8,770 nt of DNA, taken from positions 1 through 8,770 of the forward strand of contig JAUXFZ010000072.1 of assembly GCA_030622585.1 (NCBI GenBank). The letters run 5' to 3'. The notes beneath the pieces were generated by a model. The model was not told the DNA's origin, searched no databases, and saw nothing but the letters and a program-made list of their open reading frames with translations. Below are positions 6,840-8,770 of this stretch, one piece after another (the first letter of the stretch is position 1; every line of letters starts with the position of its first letter). Made by a program: the position numbers and the translations under genes. This DNA is from Myxococcales bacterium. GTDB taxonomy: Bacteria > Myxococcota_A > Polyangia > Polyangiales > Houyiibacteriaceae.

Positions 6840-7979
6840 CTAGTCGCGACCGTCGGCGTGACAGTCCAAGCAGAAATTAGGGGGCGCCGCGCCGGTCGGG
6901 TAGTCGCGCTCTTCACTGTGCTTTGCGTCCATCTTGGCTCGCGAGTGGTCGCCGTCGTGGCAACCGACGCAATCGGTGTCCGCGCCGCCCACCGGCGATC
7001 CAAGTGTCGAGTCGTGGCAAGATACGCAGTCGTTGCGGTATTTCGAGTGCGCTCCAGATTCGATCGGGAAGGCATTCTCGGGATGGTTCCCGCCCGTCGC
7101 GGGCGTCCACGCGGCGGTCGTGTGGCATCCCTCGCAGGTCATTGCGAACTGCGAGTGCCCCGGGAAAGGACTGTTGTCGTAGTCGCTTTGGTGGCAGTCG
7201 ACGCAAAGTGTTGACGTGCCCTGGTACACTGGCGGGTCTCCGGCGTGACAACTAGAGCAAGTGGCTAGCCCATGGGCGCCCTCGAGCGGCCAGCTGTGAT
7301 CGAACTGCGCGGGAACCCATTTGTCGTTCGTGTGGCAGTCGGCGCATGTCGTTGCGAACGCTTCGTGTCCCGGAAATGAGCTATTGTCGTAGTCGGCTTG
7401 GTGGCAACCGACACAGTCAGTCGGAGTGCCTTGGTAGACGGGCGGCTCGCCAACGTGACATCCCAGACAAGACGCCTGTGCGTGGGCGCCCTCGAGCGGC
7501 CACCGATGATCGAGGGTCGAGAGTGCGGGGACCCACCGCCCGGTCGAGTGGCAGTCTTGGCACGTCGTCGGAAACGCATCGTGCCCTGGGGCCGGGCTGA
7601 CGTCGTAGTCGCTTTGGTGGCAGCCGACGCATACTCGCGGGGTTCCTTCGTAGACAGGAGGCTCCCCCAGGTGGCAACTCGCGCAAAGAGCTTGCGCGTG
7701 GGCGCCTTCAAGCGACCAGGGGTGCCCAAAGGCGAGGTCGGCGGGAACCCACTGCCGTTCGGAGTGGCAATCCTGACAAGTCGTCGGGAGGCTTTCGTGT
7801 GGTGGGTTGGCCGCGGACTTTCGCTCCGTCTCATGGCAGCTGATGCACTTCTCCTGGCGCACCACCCCTGGTTCATGGGTCGTCACGTTCGCTTCGGTAC
7901 AGCCGGCGGTCGCGACCTGAGCGACCAGCGCACCGACGGCCAGCAGCCCGAGGGGCCAGCGCCGCTTGATAACCCGCAT
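6840..7979 (-). CDS. Tetradecaheme c-type cytochrome with three tandem three-heme modules
   Basis: This 379-residue exported protein contains 14 CxxCH heme-binding motifs (residues 45-49, 68-72, then regularly to CLDCH near 369). It has many further conserved histidines that could provide second axial ligands. Residues 1-26 are a signal sequence. Cys27 (ATAGC) may be lipidated, but the lipobox is non-canonical. After one N-terminal heme, residues 68-139, 140-211 and 212-281 are three homologous modules of 72, 72 and 70 residues, each with three hemes, followed by a four-heme C-terminal domain (282-379). An in-frame TAA two codons upstream fixes the start region; the ribosome site is weak (GGAG about 13 nt away). 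Probable role: periplasmic or surface electron transfer. No catalytic signature is visible. It converges on the DUF2892 gene with only 21 nt between. Confidence 0.92.
   Translation of the reverse strand: MRVIKRRWPLGLLAVGALVAQVATAGCTEANVTTHEPGVVRQEKCISCHETERKSAANPPHESLPTTCQDCHSERQWVPADLAFGHPWSLEGAHAQALCASCHLGEPPVYEGTPRVCVGCHQSDYDVSPAPGHDAFPTTCQDCHSTGRWVPALSTLDHRWPLEGAHAQASCLGCHVGEPPVYQGTPTDCVGCHQADYDNSSFPGHEAFATTCADCHTNDKWVPAQFDHSWPLEGAHGLATCSSCHAGDPPVYQGTSTLCVDCHQSDYDNSPFPGHSQFAMTCEGCHTTAAWTPATGGNHPENAFPIESGAHSKYRNDCVSCHDSTLGSPVGGADTDCVGCHDGDHSRAKMDAKHSEERDYPTGAAPPNFCLDCHADGRD
7059..7085. repeat. 27-bp perfect match (inverted) to the divergent cytochrome gene
   Basis: This stretch is the exact reverse complement of 8549-8575. 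Both encode HPENAFPIE in the C-terminal domains of the two cytochromes. Flanking sequence is also close to identical, which indicates recent duplication or gene conversion. Confidence 0.9.
7137..7778 (-). repeat. Tandem three-heme-module repeat (3 copies, 216/216/210 bp)
   Basis: In the reading direction, copies lie at 7563-7778, 7347-7562 and 7137-7346. Each encodes CxxCH, W(V)PA, a DHxWPLEGAH-type segment, CxxCH, (E/D)PPVYxGT, CVxCHQ(S/A)DYD, then PGHxxF. The phrase TGGGCGCC recurs at 7273, 7483 and 7699 with spacings of 210 and 216 bp, showing that repeat similarity is retained at the DNA level. The repeats are coding modules and have no separate spacers. Confidence 0.9.
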
Positions 7980-8092
7980 GGCTTATACGATACTCCAGCC
8001 GGCTAACCCTGCCAGGTCAATATGGAAAACCCTGCCAAATCGGGGAATTCGCGCAGTGACTGGCTCTGCGTGCTACGTTTTAGTTGGAATTC
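7980..8092. promoter_or_regulatory. Divergent cytochrome intergenic region with a 10-bp direct repeat
   Basis: This 113-bp gap must hold the promoters for both cytochrome genes. AACCCTGCCA occurs at 8005-8014 and 8028-8037, a direct repeat with a 23-bp period, about two helical turns. Similarity extends two bases further on as (G/A)(G/A)TC. The sites are near the middle of the gap and could bind a shared regulator. No convincing sigma70 -35/-10 pair was recognised for either direction, so the promoters remain unassigned. Confidence 0.35.
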
Positions 8093-8770
8093 ATGCCGAT
8101 TCTTGGTCGACTCACGGGGCGGCTCCTGGCGACCGGAGCCTTGGGCGGAGCGCTGTTCGCTGCGGCGTGCACTGGCGGCACGCAGGACCATGCGCGCGTG
8201 GAGGTTCGCAGCTCGGACTGCATCGTCTGCCATGTGACCGACGTCCAGCACGCCCTCAATCCGCCACATGAAGGCTTTCCGGACACCTGCGGCAGTTGCC
8301 ACAGTAACGACGCTTGGGCGCCTGCTGCATTCATGCACTCTTGGCCCTTGAACGGCGCGCACGAAACACTCGATTGCGCTTCTTGCCATCTCGGAGATCC
8401 GCCCGTGTACCAGGGCACCCCAACCCTTTGCGTCGGCTGCCATCAAAGCGACTACGACGGCAGCCCGTTTCCTGGTCACTCCGATTTCCCGACCACTTGC
8501 GAGAACTGCCACACGACCACCGCATGGACGCCCGCGACGGGTGGGAATCATCCCGAGAATGCCTTCCCGATCGAAAATGGGCCGCACTCGAAGTACCGCA
8601 ACGACTGCGTGTCCTGTCATGACCCGGAGCTGGGCTCGCCTGTAGACGGTGCAAACGCGGATTGCGTTGGGTGTCACGACGGTGAGCACACGCGATCCGA
8701 GATGGACCCCAAGCACGACGAGGAGCCTGACTACCCGCAGGGCGCTGCGCCTCCCAACTTCTGCTTGGAC
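8093..8770 (+). CDS. Multiheme c-type cytochrome, paralogue of the 6840-7979 gene (3' end cut by window edge)
   Basis: The 226 visible residues remain open at the right edge. The ATG at 8093 is bounded by an in-frame TAG four codons upstream, with GGAA close to the start. Residues 1-25 are a signal sequence ending LFAAA, with Cys26 a possible lipidation site. Seven complete CxxCH motifs are seen, starting at CIVCH (43-47). The last residues (FCLD) align with the FCLDCH of the paralogue, so an eighth motif is interrupted by the window end. The protein matches the neighbouring 14-heme cytochrome from end to end but has only one three-heme module (residues 66-135) instead of three. The expected total is therefore about 8 hemes and 237-240 residues. 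Probable role: electron transfer outside the cytoplasm. It shares a divergent control region with its paralogue. Confidence 0.9.
   Translation, partial: MPILGRLTGRLLATGALGGALFAAACTGGTQDHARVEVRSSDCIVCHVTDVQHALNPPHEGFPDTCGSCHSNDAWAPAAFMHSWPLNGAHETLDCASCHLGDPPVYQGTPTLCVGCHQSDYDGSPFPGHSDFPTTCENCHTTTAWTPATGGNHPENAFPIENGPHSKYRNDCVSCHDPELGSPVDGANADCVGCHDGEHTRSEMDPKHDEEPDYPQGAAPPNFCLD
8549..8575. repeat. 27-bp perfect match (inverted) to the 14-heme cytochrome gene
   Basis: This is the partner of 7059-7085, within the C-terminal domain coding region of the second cytochrome. The two genes form a large imperfect inverted repeat around the 7980-8092 gap. Confidence 0.9.

Noticed and set aside
6826..6859. 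Possible bidirectional terminator between the convergent DUF2892 and cytochrome genes
   Set aside because: ACGCCG/CGGCGT and CGCG/CGCG arms can pair, but the inner loop is asymmetric, it overlaps the cytochrome stop codon and no T tract follows on either strand.
7137..7778. Regular 210-216 bp repeats considered as CRISPR or non-coding tandem array
   Set aside because: The periodicity is whole codons of a cytochrome module with no unrelated spacers between repeats.
8005..8045. Sigma54 promoter on the minus strand (TGGCAGGG occurrences)
   Set aside because: The -24-like TGGCA is present but no GC-containing -12 element lies at the required spacing.

Overview
The window looks like chromosomal DNA of a high-GC Gram-negative bacterium. 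Outer-membrane barrel, LolA-like and multiheme lipoprotein-type cytochrome genes together, plus an Asp/Ala/Gly-rich low-complexity segment behind a signal peptide, suggest a deltaproteobacterial or Myxococcota-type lineage. That assignment is inference; there is no rRNA or other phylogenetic marker. No tRNA, rRNA, CRISPR array, transposase or phage gene was seen.

Layout. (1) 1-375 (-): a Spy/CpxP-like periplasmic protein, cut by the left edge, with a striking inverted repeat over its start codon. (2) 484-1209 (+): a predicted 3'-5' exonuclease of the PolB-exonuclease-like family. (3) 1254-1583 (-): an ArsR-family repressor, divergent from (4) a four-gene operon at 1682-6818 (+). The operon encodes an RND/MMPL-type (HAE3-like) inner-membrane exporter, a LolA-like periplasmic protein, an outer-membrane beta-barrel protein and a small DUF2892/YgaP-type membrane protein. 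The first three genes are joined by 4-nt ATGA overlaps. A sigma70-like promoter with a 9-bp dyad embedded in it lies between the repressor and the operon. (5) 6840-7979 (-) and 8093->8770 (+): two divergent paralogous multiheme c-type cytochromes. The first has 14 CxxCH motifs and contains three tandem copies of a three-heme module. The second has one copy of that module and runs off the right edge.

How the genes may work together. The RND pump, LolA-like protein and barrel could form a route for a lipid or other hydrophobic compound from the inner membrane through the periplasm to the outer membrane, repressed by the ArsR protein until its ligand appears. The ArsR protein has a CxxxC pair in its predicted C-terminal helix, and the operon ends in a DUF2892 gene. 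Both fit a thiol, sulfur or metal signal, but the ligand is unknown. The cytochrome pair is probably a separate unit for periplasmic or outer-surface electron transfer. Its most interesting aspect is heme-count growth in steps of three by tandem module duplication.
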